Below, in pieces: positions 62,971 to 64,000 of a DNA stretch of 64,000 bases. Below the pieces are notes generated by a model. The model was not told the origin of the DNA and ran no database searches. It saw only the letters and a list, made by a program, of their open reading frames with translations. Every line of letters starts with the position of its first letter. Position 1 is the first letter of the stretch. A program made the translations under genes and the position numbers. The DNA comes from DASZVB01 sp035545855 (GTDB lineage: Bacteria; Myxococcota_A; Polyangia; Polyangiales; Polyangiaceae), in contig DASZXK010000076.1 of the NCBI GenBank assembly GCA_035545855.1, positions 4,766 through 68,765 on the forward strand. Reading direction: 5' to 3'.

Positions 62971-63677
62971 GTCCCGCGCGGGACGACGAGCTCGAACGCG
63001 TTGCCCGCGCCGGCGGCCGGATCGACGGCGCTGACGCGGCCGTTTCCGGCTCGCGCGGCGAGCGCTGCGCTGTAGAGGCCGAGCCCCCTGCTGTAGCGGC
63101 CGTTCGGGACCGCCTTCGACGCGATCTGTCCCTTCGCCGTGAACGCCAGGAGGCGTGTTTCGGCGCCGAGCGTCGACCCGGGATCCGTCACCGTGGCGAC
63201 TCCTTCGGCTCCTCGCGACGCGACGGCCACGCGGACGGTGCTCCCGGCGGGCGAGTGCTGCACGGCGTTGCGCACGAGGTTCGAGAGCGCGCGTGACAGG
63301 AAATCTCGCGAGCCCTTCACGGGGACCGGGCCGGATGGAGGCGCGAGGACGAGCGAAACGCCGTGGCTCCTCGCCATCGCCTGGATGTGCCTCACGGCCT
63401 CGTCGGCGACGATCGCGAGGTCCAGGGTCGACGATTCCGTGGGGCCGCCGCGCTGAAGCGCCTGCCCGAGGAGATCGATGTTGTCGATGATGTGGGCGAG
63501 GCCGTCGCAGGAGACGAGGCCGTCGTCGACGGCTTCCTTGGCGTCGACGTCTCCTTCCGGGAGGACGGAGCGGAGGAACCCCAGATTCGAGTGGAGCGCC
63601 GAGAGCGGGTTACGGAGGTCGTGGGCCAGCAGCCCGAGCAGCTCTCCGATGACGGACTCTTCGAGTGGCTCGTCCAA
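62967..63677 (-). CDS. Soluble histidine kinase (236 aa)
   Basis: The H-box is LGLLAHDLRNPLSALHSN (phosphoacceptor His about 19 from the start), the N-box is LSNLVRNAVQHSPAGS and a Gly-rich end is GRYSRGLGLYSAAL. No sensor or membrane part is visible, so a signal must come from a partner or from a longer N-terminus. A TTG at 63677 is used, because in-frame ATG or GTG codons with good upstream sequence are missing; an extension into the RHH gene is possible. Its GTGA-type junction couples it to the TPM gene. No response regulator is adjacent. Confidence 0.8.
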   Translation of the reverse strand: MDEPLEESVIGELLGLLAHDLRNPLSALHSNLGFLRSVLPEGDVDAKEAVDDGLVSCDGLAHIIDNIDLLGQALQRGGPTESSTLDLAIVADEAVRHIQAMARSHGVSLVLAPPSGPVPVKGSRDFLSRALSNLVRNAVQHSPAGSTVRVAVASRGAEGVATVTDPGSTLGAETRLLAFTAKGQIASKAVPNGRYSRGLGLYSAALAARAGNGRVSAVDPAAGAGNAFELVVPRGT

Positions 63678-63705
63678 GTGGTGCCCCGCTGGGGCGGGCG
63701 ACGAC

Positions 63706-63927
63706 TCAGCCCGCTTCCGGCTCGTCTTCGTCGTCCGCGATGTCGTTCACGCTCGGGATCTTCTTGATCTCGAGGCGGGCGATCTTCCATGCACGCTGGA
63801 CGATCCAGGAGAGGGACCGATCCAGGCGAGCCGCCTCGTCCTTGATCTCCTGTAGCATCGACTCCGGGAAGTAGAGGCTCTGCTTGCGCTTGTCGCTACC
63901 CTTGGTTCCGCTTTGGTTGTCGCCCAT
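63706..63927 (-). CDS. Ribbon-helix-helix protein of myxobacterial TIGR04563 type (73 aa)
   Basis: The core KRKQSLYFPESMLQEIKDEA, then RLDRSLSWIVQRAWKIARLE, has a single beta strand and two helices typical of RHH proteins. It is, as far as I can recall, of the type found repeatedly in myxobacteria (TIGR04563). The acidic tail (DIADDEDEPEAG) follows KKIPSVND. ATG at 63927. It binds DNA as a dimer and is probably an autoregulator. It stands 28 nt upstream of the histidine kinase gene and may control it. Confidence 0.75.
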   Translation of the reverse strand: MGDNQSGTKGSDKRKQSLYFPESMLQEIKDEAARLDRSLSWIVQRAWKIARLEIKKIPSVNDIADDEDEPEAG

Positions 63928-64000
63928 CGGCCAAATATACCCTTTGAACCCACATCGGTAACACACGGCTTTTCCGAAACCAATCAATGTTTTGCTTTCG

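Overview
The window is high-GC DNA that looks myxobacterial (order Polyangiales or a relative). The evidence is the number of lipoproteins with Gly/Asn/Ser- or Ala/Pro-rich linkers, Cys-rich DUF4215-type repeats, MopE-like metal-binding motifs, a ribbon-helix-helix (RHH) protein of the type common in myxobacteria, and the many one-gene signalling proteins. The taxon is inferred from gene content, not from a marker gene.

Layout. (1) Positions 1 to about 19,390 are an accessory island ending at a tRNA-Arg(CCT) gene on the minus strand (19345-19421). It carries two large serine recombinases (2243-3844 and 17710-19386). A five-gene minus-strand operon runs from a DnaB-like helicase to the first recombinase, and every junction overlaps. 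Other cargo is small DNA-binding proteins with palindromic operators, a coupled TPR/unknown pair, two Cys-rich exported proteins (one in visibly lower-GC DNA), a SLOG-fold protein, and a coupled pair made of a winged-helix-like protein and a PD-(D/E)XK nuclease-like protein (14977-17345). The last recombinase gene reads 14 codons into the 3' end of the tRNA gene, as expected for an element integrated there. (2) Positions 19,520-38,214 look like ordinary chromosome: a GT-B-like glycosyltransferase, cytochrome P450, diguanylate cyclase, an EEP-family nuclease/phosphatase, a nucleotidyltransferase pair resembling toxin-antitoxin, lipoproteins, an EVE protein, a REC-EAL phosphodiesterase, Nudix, VWA and L,D-transpeptidase genes. 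(3) Positions 38,215-51,990 hold membrane and envelope genes (CDP-alcohol phosphotransferase, imelysin-like and ferritin-like lipoproteins, a spermidine-synthase-like membrane protein, a GT-C glycosyltransferase and a beta-helix lipoprotein). Intergenic repeats related to each other lie at both ends of this stretch. (4) Positions 51,990-64,000 hold YceI/LysR, GlpA-GlpB, aconitase, and a minus-strand group of an RHH protein, a histidine kinase, a TPM-domain protein and a Tim44-like zinc-ribbon protein.

The best candidate for an undescribed system is the nuclease/winged-helix pair at 14977-17345. Other points of note are the broken or start-less reading frames around 12.2-14.5 kb, the structured intergenic repeat family at 38.2-38.5 and 51.8-52.0 kb, and the nucleotidyltransferase pair at 25.0-25.9 kb. 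No CRISPR array, rRNA or insertion sequence was seen. All family assignments come from reading motifs; no database search was run.
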